NCBI GenBank assembly: GCA_013399855.1
Contig: VXAY01004091.1
Location: forward strand, 1,249,110 to 1,313,109
DNA from: Oxyruncus cristatus
Taxonomy: Eukaryota; Chordata; Aves; Passeriformes; Cotingidae
DNA length: 64,000 nt
Reading direction: 5' to 3'
The translations under genes were made by a program, and so were the position numbers. The notes beneath the pieces are model-generated. The model was given only the letters and a program-made list of their open reading frames with translations. It had not been told where the DNA came from and did no database searches. Numbering within the stretch: position 1 is the first letter of the stretch; each line of letters starts with the position of its first letter. Below, one piece after another: positions 10,501 to 22,211 of this stretch.

Positions 10501-13500
10501 CACAGCTGGCTTGCAAAGGCTTTTCACACACTCTGGCCTGGGAGGAGCACTGCTGGGTACCCTGTGTATCTGGGCAGTACAGCATAATGCTGAAGTCCCA
10601 AGCAGGGTTGTGGCAACTAAGATGGTTAAAGGAAGCTGCTTAGCAAAAGTATTTCCTCTGAGTGGTGTTAAGGCCAGCATACTCTGGTAAGCAAGCCAAG
10701 TCTGCATACCCTGCTAGCATAACTTTCTTCTTCCAGTTTCCCTTAGTTTGTCCAGAATATGGTAAAGCATTTTTTTTTTGTAATTCAGACATGTTTTCCT
10801 CCTTCTGATGTCAAGTGCTGCCCAAACCTCATAAAATCATTGCCCAGAAACATACCTTCCCTACTGATGCCTCCAAGCAGTTGTTTAGGACTATGATTAT
10901 TTAGATATAAATAGCAGTGCTCATTAGTCTAGCAATCACTCCCAGCTATGAAAATGCAAATTGGGTTGGCTTGTTTGTGTTTTCGAGAGAGAGAAGGTGG
11001 TGGTGGTAGGTGGGAAGGGGAATGTTCCCCAGGTGCTGCTGTTTATCACCTTTTTGTCTCACTGTGAGCCAGGGAATGTTTCATCTGCACCCTGAAGAAC
11101 TCTGCTGGGCTCTGTTCCACCACCACTGAGGTGGGTGTGCATCACGCACGTCTTGTAAAAGTGGTTCTTGGACTGACAGATTGGGTCAACCCCATAAAAA
11201 AAATTTTTTCTTATAGGTATGCAGCAGAATAAGCTCTGGCAGCTGGCAAAGCCAGCAAACATTGACAGAGATGAAGGCTGCTTTGGTAGCTTCACAGGTA
11301 GAACTACCATTCCCTTTGGCTCACTGAAGCTGCCGGGCCAGCAGGAAGCAGCCACGATGGAGCAGACCTCATGAGCTGTCACAAAACTTGGTATAACCAA
11401 AGCAGCAAATCTTCAGAAGCTGTGTTTCAGCTTGACTGCCCACCTGAAGTGAACACCCTTTGCTAGATGGCTTATAACCCAATGCACTGTGCTTCAGATG
11501 GAGTGTGGGAGGCAGTACACAGCCTCGGTGCCTAGCGCAGAGGAGAGGGCCTCCACTGGAGCTAGAAGGAAAGAAGGTAAAAAGAGAAAGACAGTAGAGT
11601 ATGGAGAAAGAGAGACCTGAAAAATCTGCAGCAAGAAGAGAAATGCTGGACTAAGCCCTTGAAGACCTCACTCACGTCACATCCCATTCCTGACAGCTGC
11701 CAGCAGCACACACTTACAGAAATCTCCCAAAAACACAGTATAAGGCAGCTTGTCTGCTTTTTTTTTTAATTGTTATTATTATATCCAACATGCTAAGTAC
11801 CTTCAAATCTAAATGCCTTTAGCATGAATTGAAGTAAGTACCTGAATTTTAGCAGTGTGTTGCTGTACAGAGAGTTTAATAATAAAATCAATTTAACAAC
11901 TGTTTTTCTTGATTTTAGGGGAGATTGTTCATACCAGCCTTCATTTAGGAACACACTTTTTTACATTCACAGAGCTTAAAACACCTGCTTTACACTAAAG
12001 GGGAGGGATGGGTGGAACCATGCACTTATGAATATGGCTTCTCAATGAGGTTTCACGGCAGAATAGCTCAAGCCTGAGGTAGCCTCTGGTAAGGGTTAAA
12101 TGTATGAATGATGCAACAGGCAACTCTCTGGGTGACAGCGCTATCTGGCACTACTTTAGCACCTATTAGAAATACAACACTGGCTACAGACTTTCCCAAC
12201 TGAGCTGTAGCAATACTTCCCAAACAGTTATTCAATAAATGATTCAATATTAATGAACAGCATAAGGAATTTTATCTACCATTACCTCCATCCTGCAGTT
12301 TCTTATAGGAGCCTTACCTTGCTATCCTCGTTTGAATACAATCATTTCTGGTGCATTCCTGAAGCTAGCAACAGGAAGGACCTCTTTCCTTCTGCAGGAG
12401 CGAGCAGAGACTCAGGAGTGAGTGGATTATGATCATGGCTGGCTGGAAGGAGAAGCCTCCCTCATGACAGTGAGACACGAGATCTCGGCCTCGACAAGGA
12501 GCATTACTACAGAAGAGCCAATTGCGTAATATCCCAAAGAAGAGCAATTAAGTGGTTTCATTAATAGAGGCTTTGCATGAGCTACACACTACAAATAGCA
12601 ACTTCATTCAGGCCATTCCAATGACACATGCTAGAGATAGGAAGATCCAAGATAATAATGTTTTGCCATGGCATTCTGGGAAACTAGGGATGAGGAATTT
12701 TTCCAGTACGGGAAGCTTGTTTTGTTCCCTGAAGACTTTGTTTTGATTTCAAGCACTGCCAACTATGCACTGTTGTCACATTGTTTAGATACCTTCTTTA
12801 CTGCTCCCTTGATCATAGGGCACAGGGAGATTTCTTCAGCAGACAAAGACTTTTCTGAGGCATATGCTATAACAGTGGAAGGAGTCTGCTCCAGAACTTC
12901 CACAAATACAGGACTAGCTCACTGTATCTAAGTGCCTTTACATCAGGAGGATTGTGCTTGAATTTCCAGTGGAGACTGGAGATATATGGTGACAAAGGGA
13001 AGCAGTGGGTGGTTCAGGCACCCAGTGTCTGAGTTCCTGGGCACCAGTGACAGCCCTGGGTGCTGACAGTTGCTTCCCCAGCCCTGAGTTGCGGCAAGTT
13101 TCATCTCTGTTGGTCATGTCTGGCTGCTACCCCTTGTGAGATGTTACAGCGGCTCAGGTAGGAGAGTAAAGCTGTCCTGGGTCTGCTGTGCACAAGCCTG
13201 TGTCAATTCAAGAGGCAAATCCCTGACCTGTATGGTTTAGAGTAATAGCAACTTGGATGCTGTTAGAGTAAAAGCACTTGGATGGCTCTTCTGGTGTCAG
13301 AAAACATATTACAGTGAAGTGTACCCTTTCTCTTTCTTTTTTTTTTTCCTTTTCATTTTCCACATGCAAACCAATAGAGGTTATCATAAGACTTAGGGAC
13401 TTTTGATGATCCCTGGTTAGCACTCCTAAACCTTCTGCTCACTTCAAGTTTGTGAGTGAGACAAAAGATAAACTGAAGCAGAATGCAGTCCTGGGTTTCC

Positions 13501-13690
13501 TTGAGCCAGCAGGAACTTTGCCAGCACTTGATTTTTTAAAATCTGGTTTCCTCAGCTAATTCAGTCATGCAAAATTAGCAGCCTCAAGAAGAAACAGGTA
13601 AATGTGAGTGTTCTACTCCTGTTATACCCAAAAGTGGGTTACGTTTCCCATCAGCTCCCTCAAGCAAAACCTGCACACTTGTGAAGCACT
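7501..13690. other. Unassigned gene-desert sequence
   Basis: About 6 kb with no recognisable gene, LINE, SINE or LTR. The longest open frames (about 100-113 codons, for example 11059-11400 minus and 10326-10643 plus) have no domain-like content and overlap frames on the other strand. The only structural item noted is the inverted repeat at 10322-10343. Confidence 0.5.
10322..10343. repeat. Perfect inverted repeat, 8-bp arms
   Basis: TCTAGTGG (10322-10329) and CCACTAGA (10336-10343) are exact reverse complements around a 6-base TTCGTG spacer. It could fold as a small hairpin in RNA or be a dyad-symmetric binding site. There is no terminator-like T run and no neighbouring gene. Confidence 0.6.
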
Positions 13691-13723
13691 GTTTGTTTGT
13701 TTGTTTGTTTGTTTGTTTTTTTG
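13691..13723. repeat. (GTTT)7 microsatellite
   Basis: Seven GTTT units are followed by extra T. Read on the minus strand it is a (CAAA)n/poly(A)-like stretch lying just 3' of a GC-richer segment open in both strands (13725-14145). A decayed retrocopy with a tail is conceivable, but no parent gene is recognised. Confidence 0.9.
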
Positions 13724-14969
13724 TCTCTCTCTGATGAGACTTTAAGGACACAGCAGCAATATTTGCTGCAAACCTTCTTTTGGGCTTTGGCTGCTGTCAC
13801 AGCTCTTACCTGGGGGCTGTCACCCCAGCCACCACATCTCATTTCAGCAGAGAAGAAGGAGAACATAACTCTTGCCTTTCCCTTCCACGTAGTAAAAAGC
13901 CAGAGGGAACTGCAGAGCTGTGTCATCCTGAATTGCTGTGACCAATTTGCCAGGGACCTTTTCCTACTGGAAGGCAAAAGTGCTGCAACTGCTTGTCTGC
14001 CTGCACACGTACCCTGGGCTGTGTGCAGGAAATGGGGTTGGCAGAGCAGCTCCTGCCCAGCACAACACTGTGAGTGGTTCATTTGTACCATCCTGGCTGC
14101 AGGGGAGCACAAGCAGGAGTGAGAGCATCTGGCAGTGGCAACCACCTAAAACTGCCATGTGGGCTCAGGTTCCACCTGCTGCATTGTCTGAAATGAACCT
14201 GAGTATTTCATGGCTGACTCATCCAATGAAGGAAAAATTAAGTGGGTCTTCAGGTAATGGGCTTCAAATATACAAATCAGGCTGCTGCAAAGAGAAAAGG
14301 AATATTTTGTCTCTGTTGGCAGATTAAAGGTACAGGCAATGTTAAAGATCCACCAGAGAAAACTGGAGAATTGCCATCACCTGTCTCTTAAAAGGAGGTT
14401 AAACACCCTAGGAGAAGGCAAGACATAGGAAAAAAAGGATTTGGTATCCCTCTGAGGTCCTTCCCAAGGGAATACCTCTGAGGCTCTGCAGATGTGTGAT
14501 TATCCACATCTGTCAGTGGATGTTGCATTCACAGGGGAGAGAAATTGCATCCTCCATGAATCAAACAAATGATTCATTAAAAATCAGCAAGCCGTTCCAG
14601 AAAAAATCCACTGTCAATGTAGTCATGAAACCAAGAGGAGTTAAAAAACTAACAGCTGTGGCACAGCAATGAAACCCCCCAGCAATTAAAGCCCACCAAT
14701 AAATATTGACAAGTGCTGGAATTAACTTTTATATTTCTAGAAATCATTTTAGCTGTGGAAAATATAAACTGTGTCTTCCCTGCGGACACAGCCAAAACTA
14801 ATCAAAATACTCCTCATAACAGAAAGGAAATACCTCTAGGCTGCGATAAGGACTATGAATGTAGTTCTTTTACGTCTCCAGTACCTAATAACAATAAGAT
14901 GGACTGGGGGCACTGTTTTCAGCGTAGAGATTAATAGCCAGGGACAAACCGAGAAGGAGAAAGTACACT
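13724..14969. other. Unassigned; GC-richer segment open on both strands
   Basis: Between 13660 and 14145 there are open frames of 161 codons (minus) and 141 codons (plus) that overlap almost completely. Neither resembles a known family and both run through the GTTT repeat, so neither is annotated as a gene. The rest shows nothing specific. Confidence 0.4.
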
Positions 14970-15440
14970 TTCAGTTTTCTTTCCGATGGCTAATTAAAAA
15001 GCCCATATCTGAGAGGAAACACTGTGGAAATGAGAGTTATTTGGATGTGCCTTCCCCCATATACTATCACTCCGCTTTGTGAGGAATGCTTTATTAACGC
15101 TAATCTCATCCCTGTGCTTTGACAGAAGTTACAGTTTCCTTCCTTTGCAACCGCTAAGGCTCAGTTCTATTACAGGGTTTGTTTAATGGGAGCTTTATTA
15201 TTTTACTAAATTACCTCATCTTCTGGGAACAAACCTAACCTTGAACGACGAAGCTAAATGTCTTTTTAATGATGCAAGTCTGTTTGGAAATTGTACTTTG
15301 ACGACTCCAAATTTTCTTCATTCTGCATGCTTAATATGTGAAATATACACAAAAAAGTAATTAATTTCTGCAAGCTTTCCAGATTCGGTATTTAAAATCA
15401 ATTTGCTGCAATTATTAAGGTTAAGACAAGAGGGAACAAA
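14970..15440. promoter_or_regulatory. Candidate conserved non-coding element
   Basis: AT-rich, repeat-free block dense in homeodomain-type cores: CTAATTAAAA near 14990, TTATTAACGCTAATC near 15091, TTTTAATGATGC near 15266, GTAATTAATTTC near 15357 and CAATTATTAAGG near 15410. It also keeps CpGs such as CCGCTTTG (15071), ACGCTAAT (15097) and GAACGACGAAG (15244). This is typical of a developmental enhancer in a gene desert. Conservation cannot be checked here. Confidence 0.4.
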
Positions 15441-18330
15441 CATTCTTAATGGTATTCAGGCACCAGAGAAGAGTCCCTTGCAATCACTAGGGAACCCATC
15501 TTCAGCAAACTGGAAAATAATGCAGTACTGATGCTTAAATATTCCATATTGAAATGTTTAAATTCTAAGACAATATAAGTAAAACTCCTAGGTGCATTTT
15601 GGAATGGAGCCTTCTCGTGCTGCCATGAGACCTAATGAGAAACTGTGAAAACAATGAGAAGCTACCATTAACCCAAATGAGATGGTGGTTTGTTCCATGC
15701 CTTGGAGTTAGACCAAATGAATGTGATTTTCTAGAACAGTCTATGGTACAGTGGATCTCTCTTATTCCAGGGAAATAAGGCTTTGGTTACAGGGTGGTTG
15801 TCTGAACACAGAGGGCGAAGCAGGGTACAGGGCTATATATCTGATGTACACTAGAGGAATTACTGTCTTGGTTCCTGGTTGATTCCCTCCCAAATGCCTC
15901 TGAGTTGCTGCAAACCCACACAAAAGACTTCTTGACTCTAGAAAAATGTGTGTCTGTGTTTAGGGTGTGTGCAGTTTGGGTACTTCTGAGGCTATATTGC
16001 CCAGAGGTCACCCTTGGGCTAAGCTGGGGGCAGTGTTTTTTGTTTGTGTGAGACTTGAGTGGGAAGAAATACATGAAAATCAAACAGAAATATGCTCTTT
16101 GCTAGTGGGGTAGATACACCATGATGACTTATCTATTTAGGAATATTGTTAAAGCTTGTGAACTTCTTTCCACATCTCCATTCAGAAAAGTCCTGTACCT
16201 TCCTGAAGCAGGAGCAGAGGTCTGGGTACTGCCTCCCCTTCCTCCTCAAGCTGTAAGACCCTCATAGCCAGGCACAGTCTCCCTGGTGCTTCCTGGGGAC
16301 ACTGAGTTGCTCCAGATCTGCTTCGTGTATATGCACACACGTCCCTTGCCTGTCACCTGTGAAAAATGGTTCAGGCATCTGGGGTGGTTAGGGAATCGGC
16401 ATTGGAAAGACTGATGCTTTGGGGAAACAGCAATTGCTTCCCAGCCACTCTATCTCCAAGTGAGAGGAGCCCAGAAAGAAACGGCAAATGCATCAGGTTA
16501 CAATACCAGAATAGCTCATCTGGGGTGCCAAGAGGTTCCCAGGAGAAAAAGATACCAGGACCAAAGGAACAGGCTGGATAAATTGTTCTGAAGGCTCCAG
16601 ACAGCCCTTACCTGCATCAGGCTTCCAGTTTTGCCCCACACTGCATTAGAAGTAGGGTTGCTGTGAGCAGGTCACTTTTAGCACAATTTCTGTTCAGCCT
16701 TTCTCATCCTATGAAATAGTCCTGGCACATCTTGTGAAAACAAATTCTCTGACGACAGCCTCAGAATTGGCCCTACTTATTTCTTCTGTTGTTATACACC
16801 CAAAGTCAGCTACATATCATCCAGAAGAAAAATCAACAGTTCTGATACCTGTTTTCCTGGCCCTGAGAAGTTGCAAAGCTTGTCTGAGCTCAGAGGAAGA
16901 GAACTGGATATTCTCATCAGATGATCCACACTTCTACCATAATGCATCCCAATCACTTCAAATCAAACCTTTTATCCCTTTTTGGTGCCATGCCAGTAAA
17001 ATCACCTCTCATTCTCTTACTGTAGCTTTTTTGTACAGAGACTTCTGCACTTGCCCCAAGGAGTGCTAGTTAGTCGGCCTGAACAGATCACAGTCAACCA
17101 AGTGCTTCCCCACCCACAAACTTTGTATTCCCTACAGCACCCCCATTCCTGTAATAGTCTTGGGCTGCCACAGTGTTATGAGTCTCTGAAAAAGTTTCTT
17201 GCCCTTCTAAGCAGGAGAGCCAACTTTCCCCTAGCCAAACTTTCATAGACATGTGTCAAAATCTTTTCCAGGGGAGAACCATGGGACAACATAACGCTGT
17301 GGGCATCAGAAAGCTGAGGGAGGAGGTCTGGCTCAATTCATTATTTGGGGATAGCAGCTATTCCACATTACTTTCCAATGAGATGGGGATGATTTGGATG
17401 TGCACTGGGTTACAATGTCATTTAGTCACATTAGTCCCAATGTACTCTGCCATTTTCTTCCCCCAGCACATGGGATTGCTCAGGAGCCTTATGTCAGTGC
17501 AGGATCAGGATGTCTGTGAACTGAATATGGAAAGACCACTTGCCTTGCACAAGGGCTCCCCTTTTGCCTAAAAACTGCCACTTGAGCACCTCTGCTTTGT
17601 TCCATCTATGACTGTAGTGTGAAGATAAAATGCCCTGCAAGAAGCCACTGAAAGTTAAAAGTCTGTATTTCCTGCAGATCTTTTACATGCTGAAGAATAT
17701 TTTTTCATATTATCTTCTCCCTTGCCCTATGGTTAGGTGCAAGTTTTACCCCTATAGTTTTATGGCATTGCTTGGAAATTCAGTTGACAGACAAGGTCCT
17801 GCTGTGCTACTAAACATAAACATTTCACCTTCTTGTTGTATTAAGCCTTGGTTGGATTTTCTTCTATCATTTTTTTTCCCCCAAATGGGAATGCAAGCAG
17901 CTGAAGAAAACATGAAAATAGATTTCTAGGAAAGTAACCAAAAGGGCTTTACCAGCACGACAAGTTGCTTATCAAGAACTATTTTAGGAACGTGAGGAAA
18001 TGAAACTTTGATGAGAGAGTTCCAAGAGGGAAGATTTACTAGCGAGCTGAGGGTTCAAAGCAGGATGACAGCACAGCTATCAGGAAACCTTCTCTGCACC
18101 TGTTTCTCAACCAGCTGCCTAACCATGCTCCCCCTCCTTTCTGCTGGCAGCTGAACGGCCGAGATCTGCATCCTCTTTTGTGCTAATCCGCTCCACCGTC
18201 TGTCTGGAAATGTTTGCCAGTCAATTCATCCCCTCCTCCTCCTGAGCACAGACATAAGACACAGTTTCTGATTTTAATGCCCAGCTGTGCTCCAAAGACC
18301 TCATATAAATCCAAGTCACACTCCCAGAGA
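15441..18330. other. Unassigned gene-desert sequence
   Basis: No recognisable gene or repeat. The longest open frames, 111 codons at 16734-17069 and 106 codons at 17251-17571 (both plus), have no domain-like features and no matching splice structure. Confidence 0.5.
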
Positions 18331-18390
18331 ACAAGGTCTCAACATGCCTCAGTTTCCCATCTGTACAAGGATAACACGTTACAGCTTTCC
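18320..18390 (+). repeat. Possible ancient MIR-type SINE relic
   Basis: The words TGCCTCAGTTTCCCATCTGT at 18346-18365 and the following AAGGATAACA closely match the well-known MIR core region (CTCAGTTTCC...ATCTGTAAAATGGGGATAAT). Flanking similarity is weak, so only a fragment survives. Other SINEs share the CAGTTTCCCCATCTG phrase, so the exact family is uncertain. Confidence 0.5.
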
Positions 18391-19030
18391 TTCCTTCTTT
18401 ATACTGTCTCTAGCGAGGCATCAGGCTCCTCAGGCTGGTAGATACTTCCTTCACCTCCTTTCTATGTCCAGCATCTAATGTCAAATGAACCACCTCAGCT
18501 TCAGCTTACAGGTGCTGTCATGATTTAATGGCACCTGAAGCATTTCTGTTGTGGCCCATTGGTGCAAATTTACTGCAAATCAAAGCCCTTTTAAGGACAA
18601 TGATGAAGTGTAGTCTTACCCTGTGCCACAGGTTTGCACATGGGCACTTTGTGAGATCTCGTCCAAGCTGCATGGTTGAACCACTGGTTTCACAAGCAGG
18701 AGTTTCACCTTCCCCCTGCAGTCTCCTGCCCTGGAGAAGTGCCCAAAACTCGTGCTTGTTGTGACAGATCCCAGGGTCCCAGAACATAGCACAACCCTGT
18801 GCCGTGATAAGCCAGCATGGATGGCCTTACTGAAGTCAGCAGAGCATCATGCAGTGTCTTGGTTTCACATGGGATTTTGGAGTCAGTTTAGGGTGATGAA
18901 TCTAGACCCCTAGGCACCAAACAAGGCTCACAGCCCCCTTTTGTGTCAGCAAGTGATTCTACATCTAGACGGCAGTAACTGGGAACGATATCCATTTTAG
19001 CCAAATTCCAGCTCTATTCCAGATGGAATT
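18391..19030. other. Unassigned spacer
   Basis: No gene or repeat is recognised. Overlapping 78-89-codon frames on opposite strands at 18518-18787 look like chance. Confidence 0.4.
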
Positions 19031-19945
19031 GTTGGCTTGCACTGGTTGCAGCACCAACCAGCCTTCCCCACTTCTCAGCTTTTAGGAAGCAGTGGGACTG
19101 TGGAGCAAATAGCGCAACAGACTTGTCAGCAAGCCTGGGACAGGATGATAGAGCCTAGTGGTCCCAGGGACATCCTCAGATGCTCTCCCCAGAGTGCACA
19201 GTGGTGGCCCAAGCTGCAGCGTGGATGAATGCCAGGGTTGGCAAAGCCTGGGTCGATGAAACCTGGTGAGCAAACACGGCTGCAGAGCCTGCCTGCCTGC
19301 ATCGCGAGGGAGCTGCCTCCCTGATCTCTCATCACCCACGCACACAGGGCTGGTGACAGGCTCAACGCAGTGAAAACAACCACCCACAGCCCAGCACCCG
19401 TCCGCCATCTTAGCACAACTGGTGGTGTGAGGCGGATATCGATAGGCCCTTGGGCACCTGCTCCAGTGAAGTCCAGGCCAGCTGCTTGAACACTCTTGCT
19501 TGAGCCTTGTTCTTGCTTCATCCCACATTAGAGAGAGCTGCTGGGTTCCAGGCAGCACTAGAGAGGCTGACCTTGGGACATGACGTGTGGGAAGTGACTC
19601 AAGCCACGGCGGTGAAGAGGCATGGGCGGCTTGCAGAAGAAAGGCCAATCCAGGGGGTCTGATGTTTTGTCCACTCCTCAGCCACAATGCAGGGATGCCA
19701 GCACATCTCCACTTTGGGGGATGAGGACCTTGTGGAGACCTTCCTTTGAAGCATGGGCCCATTGTTTTGACACAGCGCATCACAGAGACAGAGAGGGCAG
19801 AGTTGGCTCCTGTCTGAGCAAGACCCAAGGAGTCTAGGAAAAGACCTAGGGGACTTCTCTCCTCTGAACTTGAACCATATCCCATAATGATGGATTTCAA
19901 ATAAAAGATGGCCTGTTTAGATACCTGAGGAGTCTGCATCAAATT
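19031..19945 (-). other. GC-rich segment with a 286-codon open frame, probably not a gene
   Basis: The frame 19082-19942 (minus) is open for 286 codons, one of the two longest in the window, and a second minus frame of 131 codons (19126-19521) overlaps it. The local sequence is GC-richer than its surroundings, which lowers stop density. The translation is rich in S, P, L, R, C and W without a recognisable domain, signal peptide or repeat pattern. There is no splice or promoter context. It could be an exonised or lineage-specific frame, or decayed mobile DNA, but chance is the simplest reading. Confidence 0.25.
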
Positions 19946-20100
19946 CCCAAGCTTTTCCTCCTCCCTGACAATGAGAAAATAACTTTTAATGTCTCTTATA
20001 TATCAAGTTCATGACCTCCTTAAAGAAAATTATTCTCATTTAAATATCCATGGCTGAAATACTTTTATCGGTGTGTGAGCAGTTTTAAGGACAGAGCTGT

Positions 20101-20157
20101 CTCAATCTCTCTTTTGAGAGAGAAATTGAGTGGAGCCTCTCAATTAGGCTCCACTTA
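20101..20157. repeat. Two adjacent inverted repeats (double hairpin)
   Basis: The second hairpin is exact: AGTGGAGCCT (20129-20138) and AGGCTCCACT (20146-20155) around a 7-base loop, extendable by a G-T wobble and a T-A pair. The first, immediately upstream, pairs CTCAAT plus a CTCTC tract (20101-20111) with GAGAG plus ATTGAG (about 20116-20130) across a T-rich loop, with a small bulge. The two arms abut or share a base or two at 20129-20130. No gene is nearby. Confidence 0.7.
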
Positions 20158-20586
20158 ACATCATTTCTTCTGCTCTTTTCCATCCATGTCCTCCCTTTGC
20201 TTGCAGACCTTGCCCTGGTAGTTGACTACTGTAAGGATGGCAGAGGCGGAAAGAGTAGCTGATTGCAGATGAGAGGCAAGGTGTGGGCTATGCACTTGGA
20301 AAATTTGGTCACATGTGTATCTTTTGGTAGATGAATGCCCCTGTGGTTTTCAGCAAACTGATGGGATTGTTGCTTCTGCCATTGTTATTGTTGATATTCA
20401 GGAGAACCAGAGGATTCATCCCAAGTACCAGACCTTTTGAATTAGGGAGAGAGGTACAGAGAGTATGCTACAAAAGCTTCTAGTAGGAGATGTATACACA
20501 GTGCAGAGAAATTTGTGCCAGTTAGATGTCTGTAAATATATAAGCATGCACAATTTTTTGCGTGTGTATTTATCTTACATATAAGC

Positions 20587-20630
20587 GTGTGTTTGTGTGT
20601 ATATATATATATACACAAACACACACACAC
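20587..20630. repeat. Near-palindromic GT/AT/AC microsatellite
   Basis: GT-rich (20587-20600), (AT)6 (20601-20612) and AC-rich (20613-20630) blocks form an almost perfect inverted repeat centred on the AT run; even the interrupting TTT and AAA are mirrored. Such sequences can extrude cruciforms and are mutation-prone. Confidence 0.85.
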
Positions 20631-20639
20631 ATGTATAGA

Positions 20640-21060
20640 CGTCTCCTATCACTGTACAGCTCCCTAGGAAGCAGGACTGTGTTCTCAGTGCCTGGCCACA
20701 GTGAACATGTCCTCAGTGTCCCCATTGCATTCACAACCAGGAGGTTGTAGCAGCAAGGCTGTGCTTCAAGCTGAAGAGGCAGACGGGATAGAGTGGATGT
20801 TGTTGCATCCTCTGTAGAAAACTCCTGGGAGAGTAAGACCAAGTCTTGAAGCTTTCACCCAACAAGCTTTGACCCCCTTGGAAAAGGCTGCCTTTTCCCT
20901 CTTTCCTTGCCCCTCCCTTAGCAAAATGGCTGAGCCCGTGCCAGTCCTGGGGCATCAGGACACTGTGCCACTCAGCTGCAGCTGCCCTATGACAGCCTGC
21001 CGGGGTTGGTAGGCATTTGGGGCCGAGAGGAAACCCAGCACCTTTGCACACTGGAGCCAT
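20640..21060. other. Unassigned spacer
   Basis: GC-moderate sequence without a recognisable gene or repeat. The 109-codon minus frame at 20731-21060 has no domain-like content. Confidence 0.4.
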
Positions 21061-21335
21061 TTACAATGACTTTTGTTGCTGACGGCACATGTTTGGTTGT
21101 ACTTGTTAAATCTTGTTAAACAGGAAACAGGTTTCGAGGCGAGAGGGTCCCTTAGAGTTCAACTCCCGCTTTCAAATGTTCTTACAAGATGCACAATTGG
21201 CACCGGCTTACAGGAAATATTTAATTGGAGTCGGAAGGTGCTGGCTCCACCGACCTTGTATTACATTCCTCTGTGTTCTCCTTTCACAATGATTTTCACC
21301 TATAGCTTAAATCAGTGATTTATTTATAGCAGCCA
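21061..21335. promoter_or_regulatory. Candidate conserved non-coding element
   Basis: Repeat-free block with retained CpGs (GACGGC 21080, TTTCGAGGCGAG 21131, CCCGC 21166, GCACCGG 21201, GTCGG 21230, ACCGACC 21250) amid AT-rich words such as TTGTTAAATCTTGTTAAACAGG and AAATATTTAATTGG. There is no supporting open frame. An enhancer-like element is the best guess. Confidence 0.35.
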
Positions 21336-22179
21336 ATGGTGAGTCCAACACCATCAAGGGGACGAGCAGACCACGGATATGCAGTGAACTAAAGGGAGGA
21401 GCAAGCAGCAAGGAATGGTCTTATTGAAGGAGAAGGGGCTGCCACAAACCCAAGAGTGACATATTTATGAGTCCAGTATCGGTTGCCTGCACTGATAAGC
21501 CACGGTCATTAAAGGAAGGAAAAGTCACCTTTGTGTATATAAAATATACAAGATTCATAGTCTGAAAAGACTTGACAGGAAAACATTAGGTAAATAAAGG
21601 ATATCCCATAAAGCATAATGTGAAAATTAAATTACCTCAAAGGGAGGGAGGCTGTCTGTCCCAGCAGTGAAAGTGAGGAAAAATGAAATTCCTCTTTTCC
21701 ATCTCAAAGCTGATTTGGCTTTAGAGTTTTGGGTGGATCTAGGCATGTTGTTATTGACATCTATAAAAAAAGCATTAAAGTCCATTACGTTGGACTGGAA
21801 ATGCTGCAGCTTCCCATAAATTCTCACTACATGCTCATAAGGTGGTGAGAAGCGGGTTATGCATTGCTGCTCACAGTGGCCAAATAAGAGAAGTATTATT
21901 TCAGGGGTGAGCTGGACTTTCAACATTATTTCTGGTTGTCAGATCTCACCAGAGTTTTTTCATCTGATTTTCAGACCTGCAGTTGTAAAACACTTGGAAA
22001 ATTTTCTGCCCTCCTCCCCAGACTTTTCTAGTGAGTGAAACATATCCAGGATCCACCTATTTTTGCTTTAACTGGTTGGTGCACCTCCAAAGCTGAGGAA
22101 ATGTTGAAACATCAGGGAGAGGCAAAAGGAGGGAAACTGAAAGAGTGTACTTATTAAACTACTTGACAAAAAAAATAAT
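21336..22179. other. Unassigned spacer
   Basis: No gene or recognised repeat. Includes AT-rich sequence at 21530-21640. Confidence 0.4.
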
Positions 22180-22211
22180 GGGGGGGGGGAAGAGAAAGAG
22201 AAAAAGAAAGA
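22180..22211 (+). repeat. Homopurine tract with G10
   Basis: Ten G (22180-22189) followed by about 22 bases of only A and G. Homopurine/homopyrimidine tracts of this length can form triplex DNA. Confidence 0.85.

Noticed and set aside
13660..14145. 161-codon minus frame and 141-codon plus frame as genes or a retrocopy with a (CAAA)n tail
   Set aside because: Both strands are open over the same DNA, both run through the microsatellite, and neither translation resembles a known protein.
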